NCBI GenBank assembly: GCA_002315255.1
Contig: DCGM01000113.1
Coordinates: 1 to 53,288, forward strand
Source of the DNA: Lachnospiraceae bacterium UBA1778
GTDB lineage: Bacteria; Bacillota; Clostridia; Lachnospirales; Lachnospiraceae
Direction: 5' to 3'
Length of the DNA: 53,288 nucleotides
The notes below the pieces were generated by a model. The model was given only the letters and a program-made list of their open reading frames with translations, had not been told where the DNA came from and searched no databases. The translations under genes and the position numbers were made by a program. Numbering within the stretch: the first letter of the stretch is position 1; every line of letters starts with the position of its first letter. Positions 26,246 through 34,191 of the stretch are shown here, piece by piece.

Positions 26246-26259
26246 CCCGAATAGAATTA

Positions 26260-26290
26260 CAAGGCCGTCAGGATTCCTGACGGCCTTGTT
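26260..26290. terminator. Bidirectional intrinsic terminator
   Basis: A 13-bp perfect stem (CAAGGCCGTCAGG / CCTGACGGCCTTG) with a 3-nt loop lies between two converging genes. It is followed by TTTG on the plus strand and TAATTCT on the minus strand. Confidence 0.85.
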
Positions 26291-26296
26291 TGACAT

Positions 26297-27157
26297 TTAT
26301 ATCTCCGCGAGAATCCGGTTCATAATCTCCCGAATCTCCGCCTGCTCCGCCGATTCTCCGATCACCTGGAGGGAATAAAAGACATTGTCCTTAACCCAGT
26401 AAGCTTCAGCGTCATAATAGCGGCTGCCGTAGTAATCAGAGTTCTCCGTTACGTCTGAAAATACGATTTTTACCGGAATACCGGAGCCGGTAGCCTCTGC
26501 TTTCTCTTCAAAATCGACATATCCGAGATACACATGGCCGATCGAATAAGTTCCTCCGCTTTCGGAAAGCGTGGTGGTCAATGTGATCCGCGCGCCCTCG
26601 AAACCGTACATGGCTGACGCACTGATCTCGCGAAGTTTTCTCTCAGGATTGTCAGCATTTGCGGTTACGTCGACATGCAGAACCTCTCGTACCTGCAGAT
26701 GCGCATCGTAGGGGGAGAAGCCCTCTGTCTCCAGAATCCCGGACTTATTAAGCCAGCTGAGGGCTTCCAGCGGATTTTCTACAGAGAGCCCGATTGTCTC
26801 TTCAAAGTCTGCCCATGTGCCTTTGTGGAAAGAAATGATTCCAAAAGAATGGCTCGAAACCATCTTTTCATCATAGGTCATGCTGTCATACGTTTTCCAT
26901 TCCGCTGCCAGCATTTCCGAAAGTTCCGAGCTGACAAAAGAAAAAGAAGTGTCAGGCAATGTAGCGCTTACCGTGTAAGAAGATTCCTCCTCATCCGATA
27001 GGATGTCTACGATCTGAACGCCGGTATCCTTTGTCTGCGAGTTCTGACCGTCTGCCCCGGTTTCTTTCTCTTTCCCGCATCCGCTGAAAGAGAAAATCAT
27101 CAAAAAGCAAAGCGCGAGCGCGACTGATTTTTTAGCATTGAGAACTGTATTTTTCAT
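26297..27157 (-). CDS. Unknown lipoprotein of the BlaI-BlaR1 operon
   Basis: A 286-residue lipoprotein: the signal ends in FSFSGC, a lipobox with a Cys about 25 residues in, followed by a Ser/Thr/Asp-rich linker. The mature part has no motif I recognise. The start at 27157 follows GGAGG; an upstream in-frame ATG at 27247 lies inside the BlaR1 gene. It comes 17 nt after the BlaR1-like gene, so it is likely the target or partner of that sensor pair. Confidence 0.8.
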   Translation of the reverse strand: MKNTVLNAKKSVALALCFLMIFSFSGCGKEKETGADGQNSQTKDTGVQIVDILSDEEESSYTVSATLPDTSFSFVSSELSEMLAAEWKTYDSMTYDEKMVSSHSFGIISFHKGTWADFEETIGLSVENPLEALSWLNKSGILETEGFSPYDAHLQVREVLHVDVTANADNPERKLREISASAMYGFEGARITLTTTLSESGGTYSIGHVYLGYVDFEEKAEATGSGIPVKIVFSDVTENSDYYGSRYYDAEAYWVKDNVFYSLQVIGESAEQAEIREIMNRILAEI

Positions 27158-27174
27158 CCGGTTATTCCTCCTTT

Positions 27175-28134
27175 TTACCCTGCATTTGTCAGTAAAACAT
27201 AGAAGATTACGCCCGCAAGCGCGATAAAAACCATCAGCGAAGCCCAAGTCATCTTTTTAAAAGACAAGATATTTTCGATTCTCGTGCGGATTTTGGCACC
27301 GCCAAACGCTGACGCAAATACTGTGGTGCTTTTCCGGCTTTCCAGTAACGAAAGCGCATACTCCTTCGCCCGCGCTTCTCCGAGTTTTGACAGAACGCGC
27401 TCATCGCAGGCGAGTTCGAGGTCAGTAAGAAAGCATTTTAAGAAGATCCAGCTGAGCGGATTGAACCAATGCACCGCCGCGACCGCGAACGCTACTATCC
27501 GCCACAGATTATCGAAAGAGCGGATATGCGTTTCTTCATGAAGGATCACGAGGGCATTGTCCTGCTCTTTATAGGACATCGGCAGGATGATTTTCGGGTT
27601 CACGATTCCATATACCGCGGGCGATATCACTTTTTCCGAATAATAAATCCGGCCCCGTAGATGAGCCGCGTCCTTCACTTCCGGCATTCGGGTGAGAAAT
27701 GTAGCATCCTTCACCTCTTTCATTGTGGTTATATAAAGGACCTCGAGCATGAGAAAAATCGCGAGTGCTACGATTACCCAGATTACCGAGGAAACGCCGA
27801 AAATATCTTCAAAAACCTTCGCTTTATAGGTGATCGGGAAATAGGAATTCGCTGCCATGACGCTATTAATAAAAGAAAATTCGATCCCTTCCGTCGGCTG
27901 AAATACCACTACCGTTTTTGTCGTGATCCGGGATAAAAGCGACATCAGACTGTAGGGGCTGTCCAGTCCGAACGGCACCACCATCCGGAGAAAAGGAATC
28001 CCCCAGAGAAATACCGAAATCCTCCGCGGAATCCGTTTGATCAGCCGGACGAGCAGAATCAGCGCGCCTGTCAATGCGGCCGTTATGCTCATATTAAAGA
28101 TCCAATAGAAAATCTCCTGAAGCATACGCGTCAC
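27175..28134 (-). CDS. BlaR1/MecR1-type M56 metallopeptidase (no sensor domain)
   Basis: A 319-residue integral membrane protease. Four transmembrane helices are visible (around 10-30, 38-55, 115-135 and a last one at the C-terminus). The zinc motif HEETH is near residue 200, with a later E in the segment ELACDERVL. It lacks the 250-residue penicillin-binding domain of true BlaR1, so its signal differs. A 36-nt internal duplication adds a second EVKDA block near residues 138-160. The gene begins with GTG overlapping the BlaI stop; an ATG three codons in (28125) is an alternative. Confidence 0.85.
   Translation of the reverse strand: MTRMLQEIFYWIFNMSITAALTGALILLVRLIKRIPRRISVFLWGIPFLRMVVPFGLDSPYSLMSLLSRITTKTVVVFQPTEGIEFSFINSVMAANSYFPITYKAKVFEDIFGVSSVIWVIVALAIFLMLEVLYITTMKEVKDATFLTRMPEVKDAAHLRGRIYYSEKVISPAVYGIVNPKIILPMSYKEQDNALVILHEETHIRSFDNLWRIVAFAVAAVHWFNPLSWIFLKCFLTDLELACDERVLSKLGEARAKEYALSLLESRKSTTVFASAFGGAKIRTRIENILSFKKMTWASLMVFIALAGVIFYVLLTNAG
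27668..27739 (-). repeat. 36-nt in-frame duplication in the M56 peptidase gene
   Basis: The blocks starting at 27668 and 27704 share about 16 of 20 bases and both encode EVKDA followed by a hydrophobic residue, giving a 12-residue repeat between the membrane part and the peptidase domain. Confidence 0.6.
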
Positions 28135-28487
28135 CGGCTTTCGATCAGCTTCCGAAGCTCATTGACCTCTTCTTCCGATAAGGGCTCGTCCTCTAAAAGC
28201 GCGGAAAACAATGCTTTTCGTGATCCGCCAAACACTTTCTTTAGAAGCGACTCCGCTTCTACCTTCTGCATCTCATTTTGCGACACCAGCGGCGTGCAGA
28301 TAAACCCGGGATCTTCACGGCGGATAAATCCCTTCGCTTCGAGCTTACTGATGACCGTATAGGTCGTATTCTTATTCCAACCGATCGTTTCTGCTGCGAG
28401 CACGCTGATTTCTTTCGCGGATATCGGGCTCTTTTCCCAAATAATATCCATCACTTTCGCTTCGCTTTCAAAGAGTTTGTCGGTCAT
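28131..28487 (-). CDS. BlaI/MecI/CopY-family repressor
   Basis: A 118-residue winged-helix repressor. The N-terminal half matches the family (ESEAKVMDIIWEKSPISAKE, then WNKNTTYTVISKLEAKGFI, the recognition helix), and the C-terminal helices serve as the dimerisation arm. Repression is lifted when the partner M56 protease cleaves it. The start at 28487 follows GGAGG. It is immediately upstream of its partner (GTGA overlap) and lies under a promoter containing two dyads. Confidence 0.92.
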   Translation of the reverse strand: MTDKLFESEAKVMDIIWEKSPISAKEISVLAAETIGWNKNTTYTVISKLEAKGFIRREDPGFICTPLVSQNEMQKVEAESLLKKVFGGSRKALFSALLEDEPLSEEEVNELRKLIESR

Positions 28488-28499
28488 ATGAATGCCTCC

Positions 28500-28537
28500 C
28501 AGACTATTTCTATAGTCCAGACTACCACAATAGTCTG
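28500..28537. promoter_or_regulatory. Doubled BlaI-type operator
   Basis: CAGACTA-6-TAGTCTG at 28518-28537 and CAGACTA-6-TAGTC at 28500-28517 lie side by side with centres 18 bp apart. The first covers the -10 element. This fits two BlaI dimers silencing the operon. Confidence 0.75.
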
Positions 28538-28547
28538 TAGATGTCAA
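28519..28547 (-). promoter_or_regulatory. Promoter of the BlaI operon
   Basis: TTGACA (28542-28547) and TAGTCT (28519-28524) with a 17-nt spacer on the minus strand; the -10 element is part of the operator dyad. Confidence 0.65.
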
Positions 28548-28548
28548 G

Positions 28549-28580
28549 AAAAAAGCGGAGCCGTATTTCAGGCCCCGCTT
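28549..28580 (-). terminator. Terminator of the aldolase gene
   Basis: A 10-bp stem (AAGCGGGGCC / GGCTCCGCTT) is followed by TTTTCTTG on the minus strand, just after the aldolase stop. Confidence 0.85.
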
Positions 28581-28583
28581 GTG

Positions 28584-29450
28584 TTAATCAACTCTGGCGA
28601 ACGTCTTCATTGCGCTCTTCACGTTCTCGGTAAACGCCTTCTCTGCCGCCTGGACGATCGACGAGTAGAAGATCGGCGCGCCCTCCGGAAGCGACTTAAG
28701 ATACTCTGCCGCGGCCGTTCCGCCCGCTTTGTCCATATATGTGAAGTAATTGATCTTACGGACGCCCCGCTCAATGCACTTATGGAAATTCTCGACGCTC
28801 ACGCCGGAGCCGCCGTGCATGACGATCGGCATTCCGTCCGTTTCTTTCCGCACATTTGTGATGACGTCGAAATCAAGTTTCGGCGCCTTTAAGTAGATTC
28901 CGTGCGTCGTGCCGAACGAGCATGCGAGCGCATCAATGCCGGTCTCCTGCACAAACTTCTTTGCGAGTGCCGGATCGGTATAGATTTTAGTCTCGTCCTC
29001 TTCACCGGAGCCGTCGCCTGCACCGGATTCGCGCCGGCCCATCGAGCCCAGCTCCGCCTCAACGGATGCGCCGTATCTCTTCGCCATTTCGACTGCTTTC
29101 TTCGTGTTCGCCGCATTCTCTTCATATGGGAGCGTCGAGCCGTCGTACATGATTCCGGTAAATCCGATCTCCAATGCTTCGCTTAAATAATCGAGCGTTT
29201 CGCCGTGGTCCAAATGGACGCAGACCGGCACGGCCGCCTTCTTCGCATGGTCGACCATGATCGGTCCGATCATCGAAAGCGGAATCCACGGCTCGTGGCA
29301 CTGCGCGAACTGCAGGATGACCGGCAGTTTCAGTTCCTCTGCCGCATCAATGATCGCGCGCAGGCTCTCAAGGTTCGCCGCATTGAACGCGCCGACCGCT
29401 ATCTTTTTTTCTTCCGCGATGGCTAAAATCTCTTTTAACGTAACTAACAT
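28584..29450 (-). CDS. Class II fructose-bisphosphate / tagatose-bisphosphate aldolase family
   Basis: A 288-residue zinc aldolase, normal length for the family. Metal ligands are visible: VHLDHGETLDYL (first His pair), a Glu in the EAELGSMG segment, TTHGIY and MHGGSGV (late histidines). Members cleave ketose bisphosphates into two triose phosphates in the cytoplasm. Sequence alone does not separate fructose from tagatose or other ketose substrates; the YKAPKLDF-type segment with GSEEDET near 150 is not diagnostic. It sits between the BlaI operon and the PspC gene, in a window rich in sugar metabolism. Confidence 0.9.
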   Translation of the reverse strand: MLVTLKEILAIAEEKKIAVGAFNAANLESLRAIIDAAEELKLPVILQFAQCHEPWIPLSMIGPIMVDHAKKAAVPVCVHLDHGETLDYLSEALEIGFTGIMYDGSTLPYEENAANTKKAVEMAKRYGASVEAELGSMGRRESGAGDGSGEEDETKIYTDPALAKKFVQETGIDALACSFGTTHGIYLKAPKLDFDVITNVRKETDGMPIVMHGGSGVSVENFHKCIERGVRKINYFTYMDKAGGTAAAEYLKSLPEGAPIFYSSIVQAAEKAFTENVKSAMKTFARVD

Positions 29451-29618
29451 TTCTGTCCTTTCAGCCGGTTATCCGCCAGATGCTCCTCGGAATAATCGGT
29501 TCTATTTTTCTATTCTCCCTGGTTTACTTCTCCCGTATTATCGGTTATGATGAGGCTATCAGATAAAAAATGTCTGATGCCTGGTTCTAAATATAAAACA
29601 TCTGTAAAGGAGATTACA

Positions 29619-29822
29619 ATGAATAAAAAACTGACTAAAAGCTCTGTAAACCGTAAAATCTGCGGCGTCTGCGGCGGTTTTGCCGAATATCTCGGAATGG
29701 ATCCCACGGTCGTCCGCCTGATCTTCGTCCTCGCATCTCTGCTGCTCGGCTGTGGCGTTCTCTTCTATATCATCGCTGCTTTCGTTATGCCGGACGGCTC
29801 GAACCCGCCGACCACTTATTAA
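29619..29822 (+). CDS. PspC-domain envelope protein
   Basis: A 67-residue single-domain protein. It begins with KKLTKSSVNRKICGVCGGFA, the classic PspC opening, and has one transmembrane helix (about residues 33-58) ending before PDGSNPP. PspC-domain proteins help maintain the cell membrane under stress. The start follows TAAAGGAG and is preferred over an in-frame upstream ATG. A strong terminator follows. Confidence 0.92.
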   Translation: MNKKLTKSSVNRKICGVCGGFAEYLGMDPTVVRLIFVLASLLLGCGVLFYIIAAFVMPDGSNPPTTY

Positions 29823-29840
29823 CAGGCTTTCCCCTCTAAA

Positions 29841-29870
29841 AGGCCCGGATCATTTCCGGGTCTTTTTTTT
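29841..29870 (+). terminator. Terminator of the PspC gene
   Basis: AGGCCCGGA and TCCGGGTCT pair (one G-T) around a CATT-type loop, then eight Ts follow. Confidence 0.85.
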
Positions 29871-29896
29871 CGCTACGCGTTCTTAGCTAAAACCCG

Positions 29897-30892
29897 TTAT
29901 TCCTTTTTCTCGCGCTCTGCGTCTTCGATCATCTTTTCGAGCTCCGGCATCGTTTTAAGCCCGTCGATCGCATTATATGCGGTCACGCAGCAGCGCCCCT
30001 GCATCGCGGCAAATGCGGCGCATTCCTTTAAGGACCGACCCTGCATGGCAGCGACTAAGAACGCGCCAATGCTCGTGTCGCCCGCGCCGGTGCCGGACAC
30101 GATGAACGGCGCCCGATAGCACGGCTGATATCCGTTTTCAGTCTCGCTTCCGTAGTAGATCCCCTTCGTGGCGCACTTGACTACGACGGTTTTCGCGCCA
30201 TATCCAAGCATCTTTTTAATGATCTCTTCCGGCTCCGAAAGCCCGCTCATAAAACGGATTTCATCGCGGCTCGGAAGGAAATAATCGACATACGGGAGGA
30301 CATTCCGTAAGAATGCGTCCCAATCCACGCGGCCTTCCTCTGAATCCGGGTCTACCGCTGCCATATCGAGACTTACTTTTCCGCCCCGCGCCTTCACACG
30401 CTTAAAGATCTTCACAAGCTCCTCGCCGTCATTCTCATAAATCCGCTTCATCAGCGGCGGATAACCGAAATGGAAAAGCTCTACTCCCTCGAGCGCGGAT
30501 TCCGGAATATCGTCGTTACAGAAGGTATCATTGGCACCGGGATGATGGAGGAACATCCGGTCCAGGCCCGGAATCGCGAGAACAACCGAATAGCTCGTGC
30601 TGCTCTTATCGTCCACGATGAGGCCGCTCACGCCATGCCGCGCGAGGATCGCTTCAATCGTCTTTCCGAAATCATCATTGCCGACCTTCCCCATCAGGCG
30701 GACGTCCGCGCCGAGAAGCTTCATGCAAAGCCCGGTGTTCGCGACAGACCCGCCGGTCGAGATGTCGGCCGGCTCCATATGGACCAATGCGCCCGGCTGG
30801 AGCATTTCGTCGATATTCTGTACCTTTCTTCCGCTCGGGAATTTCGGTGTGATGTCGAGGCAGATGTGCCCTGCGGCGATAAATTTACTCAT
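29897..30892 (-). CDS. PfkB-family carbohydrate kinase
   Basis: A 331-residue sugar/nucleoside kinase, full length. Both family signatures are present: the early GGSVANTGLCMKLLG and the late GTGAGDTSIGAF whose Asp is the catalytic base. It phosphorylates an unknown sugar. The start follows AAGGAG. It has a good promoter about 100 nt upstream and lies next to the class II aldolase and PspC genes. Confidence 0.92.
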   Translation of the reverse strand: MSKFIAAGHICLDITPKFPSGRKVQNIDEMLQPGALVHMEPADISTGGSVANTGLCMKLLGADVRLMGKVGNDDFGKTIEAILARHGVSGLIVDDKSSTSYSVVLAIPGLDRMFLHHPGANDTFCNDDIPESALEGVELFHFGYPPLMKRIYENDGEELVKIFKRVKARGGKVSLDMAAVDPDSEEGRVDWDAFLRNVLPYVDYFLPSRDEIRFMSGLSEPEEIIKKMLGYGAKTVVVKCATKGIYYGSETENGYQPCYRAPFIVSGTGAGDTSIGAFLVAAMQGRSLKECAAFAAMQGRCCVTAYNAIDGLKTMPELEKMIEDAEREKKE

Positions 30893-30998
30893 TTTTACTC
30901 CTTAAAGATGCGGTTCGGAATCGGCAAAAGCGACTTAGGAAAGGCGCTTCAGAATTCATAAAAGCGCCATAAAGCGTCCTGATTTTTCTTATAAATAT

Positions 30999-31027
30999 AC
31001 TCTAAAAGTGCCGAAATCATTTGTCAA
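30999..31027 (-). promoter_or_regulatory. Promoter of the PfkB kinase gene
   Basis: TTGACA (31022-31027) and TAGAGT (30999-31004) with a 17-nt spacer on the minus strand. Confidence 0.6.
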
Positions 31028-31060
31028 TATAACTTTTAAACGATTATCTGTGATTATTTG

Positions 31061-31162
31061 CGACTAACCGAGTCCGGTCTTTGCTTCATGTTTTCGACTT
31101 AAAGAATCCGGTCTTTGTTTCAATTTTTCGACATAAAGAATCCGCCCTTCGCCCTATGCTTT
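31061..31162. repeat. 34-nt tandem array (three units)
   Basis: Units beginning CGACT/CGACA start at 31061, 31095 and 31129 with an exact 34-nt period; the core (AATCCGGTCTTTG-like) diverges most in the third copy, and a degenerate fourth may start at 31163. It fills much of the 390-nt spacer between the kinase and transpeptidase genes and shows no coding frame. Confidence 0.8.
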
Positions 31163-31283
31163 ACTTAGAAGGAAAAAGGCCGGCTTTGCGAAAAAATCTA
31201 TATACAAACCGCCTTTCCCGTAGTATGATATTTTTGCTTGCGTTTTTTGAAAAAGCATTGACTATTCACTATCGGGGCTATTC

Positions 31284-32387
31284 ATGAATCTTCTGGATCT
31301 CATAAAAAAATATAGCGCTGCGCTCACCTTTGTGCTGCTGACTACCGTCCTTATCGCAGCAGGGCTTCTCTATAACAGCCCGCGCTGGGAGAGCGAAGAA
31401 GCGGCCCGCCAGCGGGCGGCCGAGCAGCTCGCCATCCTGGAAAGTCTCTCGGAAAAGTACCGCGAAGCTGACCCGGAGGAGACGGAAGCCGAAGGTACCG
31501 AAGCGGAAGGCACTGCAGACGGGACCGAAGACTTTTACGGCCCGACGCTTGGCACAGAAACGGAAGAAAGCTCCACTGCCGATTCTGATGAAAGCAGTTC
31601 CGGCGAAGGCCTGACCGATCCTGAAAGTATGGAAGAAACGACGGAAAGCGAAGAACCGACTGAGGATACCACTGCAGCCCCGTCTACAAAAAAGGAAACA
31701 AAAAAAGAAACGGCCAAAGCGACGACAGCGCCGACGACGAAGAAAGCGACATCTGCACCGCCGAGTTCTTCCCCGAAGTACGAGATCATTGTCAATAAAA
31801 AATACAATTATGTGCTCATCATGAAGGATGGCGCCGCTTACCACGCGTACATCTGCTCGACCGGCGGAAGCAATACTCCGGAAGGAGTGTTTAAGACCTC
31901 TGATAAATACAAGTGGCGCGCGTTGTTTGGAAATGTCTGGGGGCAGTATGCGACCCGTATCGTCGACCATATCCTCTTCCACTCCGTGCCCTATGAAAAA
32001 GAGAATAATCCGGCTTCTTTGGAAACCGCGGAATATAACAAGCTCGGCACGAGCGCATCTGCGGGCTGTGTCCGTATGACGGTGGCCGCCTGCAAATGGA
32101 TTTACGAAAACATTCCGAAGGGCACGAAGGTTACGATTACTTCTGCGGATACTCCCTGCCCGATTGCCGTCGAAGGCGCTACAAAGATTCCTTCCGACTG
32201 CAAATGGGACCCGACCGACCCGAACAAAAATAATCCGTGGTACGGATATGAAGCGCCGCAGCCGACGATCGAACCGATCGAGACGCCGGCGGAATCGATC
32301 GTAAACGACTCTACAGAAGCGGCTTCCGAGACCGAAAGCGCTGCGGAGACCGAAAGCGCTACAGAAACCGAAAGCGCCGCGGAGTAA
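31284..32387 (+). CDS. YkuD-type L,D-transpeptidase
   Basis: A 367-residue membrane-anchored enzyme. A single transmembrane helix (about residues 12-31) is followed by a long Glu/Thr/Ser-rich wall-spanning linker (to about 165). The YkuD domain carries the HILFHS histidine and the catalytic Cys in SAGCVRM at about residue 262. It forms or breaks 3-3 links in peptidoglycan outside the cell. The C-terminus ends in three 18-nt repeats (ETESAA-type). The start has only a weak site, but the frame is unambiguous. A 14-nt array and terminator follow. Confidence 0.88.
   Translation: MNLLDLIKKYSAALTFVLLTTVLIAAGLLYNSPRWESEEAARQRAAEQLAILESLSEKYREADPEETEAEGTEAEGTADGTEDFYGPTLGTETEESSTADSDESSSGEGLTDPESMEETTESEEPTEDTTAAPSTKKETKKETAKATTAPTTKKATSAPPSSSPKYEIIVNKKYNYVLIMKDGAAYHAYICSTGGSNTPEGVFKTSDKYKWRALFGNVWGQYATRIVDHILFHSVPYEKENNPASLETAEYNKLGTSASAGCVRMTVAACKWIYENIPKGTKVTITSADTPCPIAVEGATKIPSDCKWDPTDPNKNNPWYGYEAPQPTIEPIETPAESIVNDSTEAASETESAAETESATETESAAE
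32328..32384 (+). repeat. 18-nt x 3 repeat at the end of the transpeptidase gene
   Basis: Units start at 32328, 32346 and 32364 and encode ETESA-A/T three times, just before the stop codon. Confidence 0.85.
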
Positions 32388-32400
32388 GGTCAGGTTTTAG

Positions 32401-32456
32401 GAGAATGATTTTTTGAGAATGATTTTTTGAGAATGATTTTATGAGAATGATTTAAT
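32401..32456. repeat. 14-nt tandem array (four units)
   Basis: GAGAATGATTTTTT and close variants start at 32401, 32415, 32429 and 32443, with an exact 14-nt period, between the transpeptidase stop and its terminator. Confidence 0.9.
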
Positions 32457-32471
32457 CAGATTGATGTATGC

Positions 32472-32510
32472 AGAAACGCCCGAATGCTTTGACATTCGGG
32501 CGTTTCTATT
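32472..32510 (+). terminator. Terminator between converging genes
   Basis: A 15-bp perfect stem (AGAAACGCCCGAATG / CATTCGGGCGTTTCT) with a 6-nt loop; T-rich bases follow on the plus strand. It may serve the transpeptidase, and the opposite hydrolase. Confidence 0.8.
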
Positions 32511-32557
32511 GATTCCCTATATCGATTGATTCAAGCCCTTTCGTTCTAAACTATTTA

Positions 32558-33310
32558 TTAAACCTGTGTGCTATTCATAAAAGATAGCAGGATAGAGGAA
32601 TACCTCTGTGGACTTGACGTTAAAAACTGTCCATGCCCCATCGCTTTTAATTCCATGGTTTCCATATCCGGTATAAAAGTTTTTAAAAACTTCGCTCCCT
32701 TTTTGGGATAGGGTTCGTTCTCACCATAGATAAACAATACTTTTCCTTTAAAGCCTCTTACTTCTTCCTTAGGCGTATATCGATAGATATCATGACACGC
32801 ATTCGCAAGCGTCTGTCTTTGAATGCCCGGGAAGAAAGTATCAACCATTTTTTCATTTCCTTTTCCCATTGCCATTTCAATCAAAAACTTAGGCAGTCTT
32901 TTTCTTTTTTTATATTCCATAATGAAAGTACAAAGGACCCACTCATAAAAGTCAGCAGATAATCCGAAATCGATATTAAATGATGCATCTAGTAAAACTT
33001 TATCTATGGAAATCTGTTTTCTGGACATCAGTTCTACAGATATGGTACCCCCCATAGAAAAACCGCTTAATAAATCTAAATGCCCATCCAGCTCGTTTTT
33101 GATATATTCTTCAATCGAATCCGCAGTAGACTTGATGGAAGTAAAGATGCTGTCATCGTTTTCAATATGACCGTCTACTTCAACTAAGATGACATAATAA
33201 TCTTTCAGATACTCAAGTAATGGTTCATAACATAATTTAGCAGTAGTAGCCATCCCATGTATTAACATTATCTTTTTATTCTGATGATTTCCGTAAGTTA
33301 AATAATTCAT
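32558..33310 (-). CDS. Alpha/beta hydrolase
   Basis: A 250-residue alpha/beta hydrolase. The opening strand KKIMLIHGMATTAKL carries the oxyanion HG, and the nucleophile elbow SGFSMGG contains the serine. A late HG in AMGHGQFL supplies the histidine. Substrate unknown. The start at 33310 follows GGAG and excludes an upstream extension. Codon use (many AAA, ATA and AGA codons) is more AT-rich than its neighbours, suggesting transfer. A terminator-like hairpin lies directly upstream of its ribosome site. Confidence 0.82.
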   Translation of the reverse strand: MNYLTYGNHQNKKIMLIHGMATTAKLCYEPLLEYLKDYYVILVEVDGHIENDDSIFTSIKSTADSIEEYIKNELDGHLDLLSGFSMGGTISVELMSRKQISIDKVLLDASFNIDFGLSADFYEWVLCTFIMEYKKRKRLPKFLIEMAMGKGNEKMVDTFFPGIQRQTLANACHDIYRYTPKEEVRGFKGKVLFIYGENEPYPKKGAKFLKTFIPDMETMELKAMGHGQFLTSSPQRYSSILLSFMNSTQV

Positions 33311-33326
33311 AGATATCTCCAAAAAA

Positions 33327-33365
33327 TCCCTCAGGAATGCGTAATCATTGGACAAACCTGAGGGA
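33327..33365 (-). terminator. Terminator-like hairpin just before the hydrolase start
   Basis: CCCTCAGG and CCTGAGGG pair across a 21-nt loop and are followed by ATTTTTT on the minus strand, with the ribosome site directly after. No promoter fits between hairpin and gene, so read-through is needed to express it. Confidence 0.65.
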
Positions 33366-33388
33366 TAAAACATTTTATGAAACCGGCT

Positions 33389-34048
33389 TTACTTTTCCAG
33401 TATTAAAAGGCCTACCTTCGCCGGGTGATCAAGGCAGAGGTTTTCCTTCTTTTCAGACTTAAAGCGAAGAAGCTTCCAAGCGACCTGAAGATCGCCGCCG
33501 GCGCCGAGAATCATTACGATTCCGAAGAGGAAAAGATAGAAACCGCCCGTAAAGATCGAAATCACACAGGGAACGACGCCAAGGAAGAATCCCGGCGCTA
33601 AAAGAGCGATAAGATACTGCGCCTTCGTCACCGGTTCCATACAGGAGCAGTATGGCGTCAGCATCTTCCAGATAATACCAAACTCGATCGCCTTGAAGTG
33701 CTCCGGGTTCGCGATTCCCCAGAAGAATGCGTGAATCAGCTCATGAATCACGATAGCCACCAGAGTAGCGATCATAAGCAAAAACGGTTTCAAGAGGCTG
33801 ATAGTCAGATCAAAAGACTCCACATCAAAGGAAATCTTATTAAAGATAAACCATAAAGCAGTAAACACAGCTATGAACGGAAGACAGATCACAATCGCAT
33901 AAAGATTCGCTTCTTTTACGCCGATGGTCATTTCAACTGCGGAGTATCCTTTTTCTTCATAGGCCTCCAGCTTTTTCTGCACCTTCCCCGCGCGGGTTTT
34001 CTCCGCTTCGGTTAACGGATGATCATCCTCAGAAAACAGATCAATCAT
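33389..34048 (-). CDS. DUF3267 family membrane protein (metallopeptidase-like)
   Basis: A 219-residue membrane protein with about four hydrophobic segments. The motif VIHELIHAFFW near residue 100 matches the zinc HExxH of membrane metallopeptidases, and the DUF3267 fold is the likely assignment. Enzyme activity is unproven. It has a promoter with its -10 at 34110 and a hairpin between promoter and start. The start has an unusually strong AGGGGGG site. Confidence 0.8.
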   Translation of the reverse strand: MIDLFSEDDHPLTEAEKTRAGKVQKKLEAYEEKGYSAVEMTIGVKEANLYAIVICLPFIAVFTALWFIFNKISFDVESFDLTISLLKPFLLMIATLVAIVIHELIHAFFWGIANPEHFKAIEFGIIWKMLTPYCSCMEPVTKAQYLIALLAPGFFLGVVPCVISIFTGGFYLFLFGIVMILGAGGDLQVAWKLLRFKSEKKENLCLDHPAKVGLLILEK

Positions 34049-34060
34049 ATTTCCCCCCCT

Positions 34061-34106
34061 AAAAAAATAGTCAGAACCTGCTCAAAAATGAAACAAGGTT
34101 CTGACT
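34061..34106 (-). terminator. Terminator-like hairpin in the DUF3267 leader
   Basis: AGTCAGAACC and GGTTCTGACT form a 10-bp stem (34069-34106) followed by ATTTTTTT on the minus strand, immediately before the AGGGGGG site. It can end rhaA transcripts or attenuate the downstream gene. Confidence 0.75.
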
Positions 34107-34109
34107 AAA

Positions 34110-34138
34110 AATATAAACAAATATCTGTAATTATGCAA
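34110..34138 (-). promoter_or_regulatory. Promoter of the DUF3267 gene
   Basis: TTGCAT (34133-34138) and TATATT (34110-34115) with a 17-nt spacer. The expected start of transcription falls at the very beginning of the hairpin stem. Confidence 0.55.
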
Positions 34139-34191
34139 CCATCAATTATCAAGAAACTCAAGAACCGGCCGCATCTGTCTTCCAAATGCTC

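Noticed and set aside
31278..31982. 234-codon minus-strand Arg/Phe/Cys-rich frame opposite the transpeptidase
   Set aside because: It is an antisense reading of the repetitive Glu/Thr linker, with no start signal.
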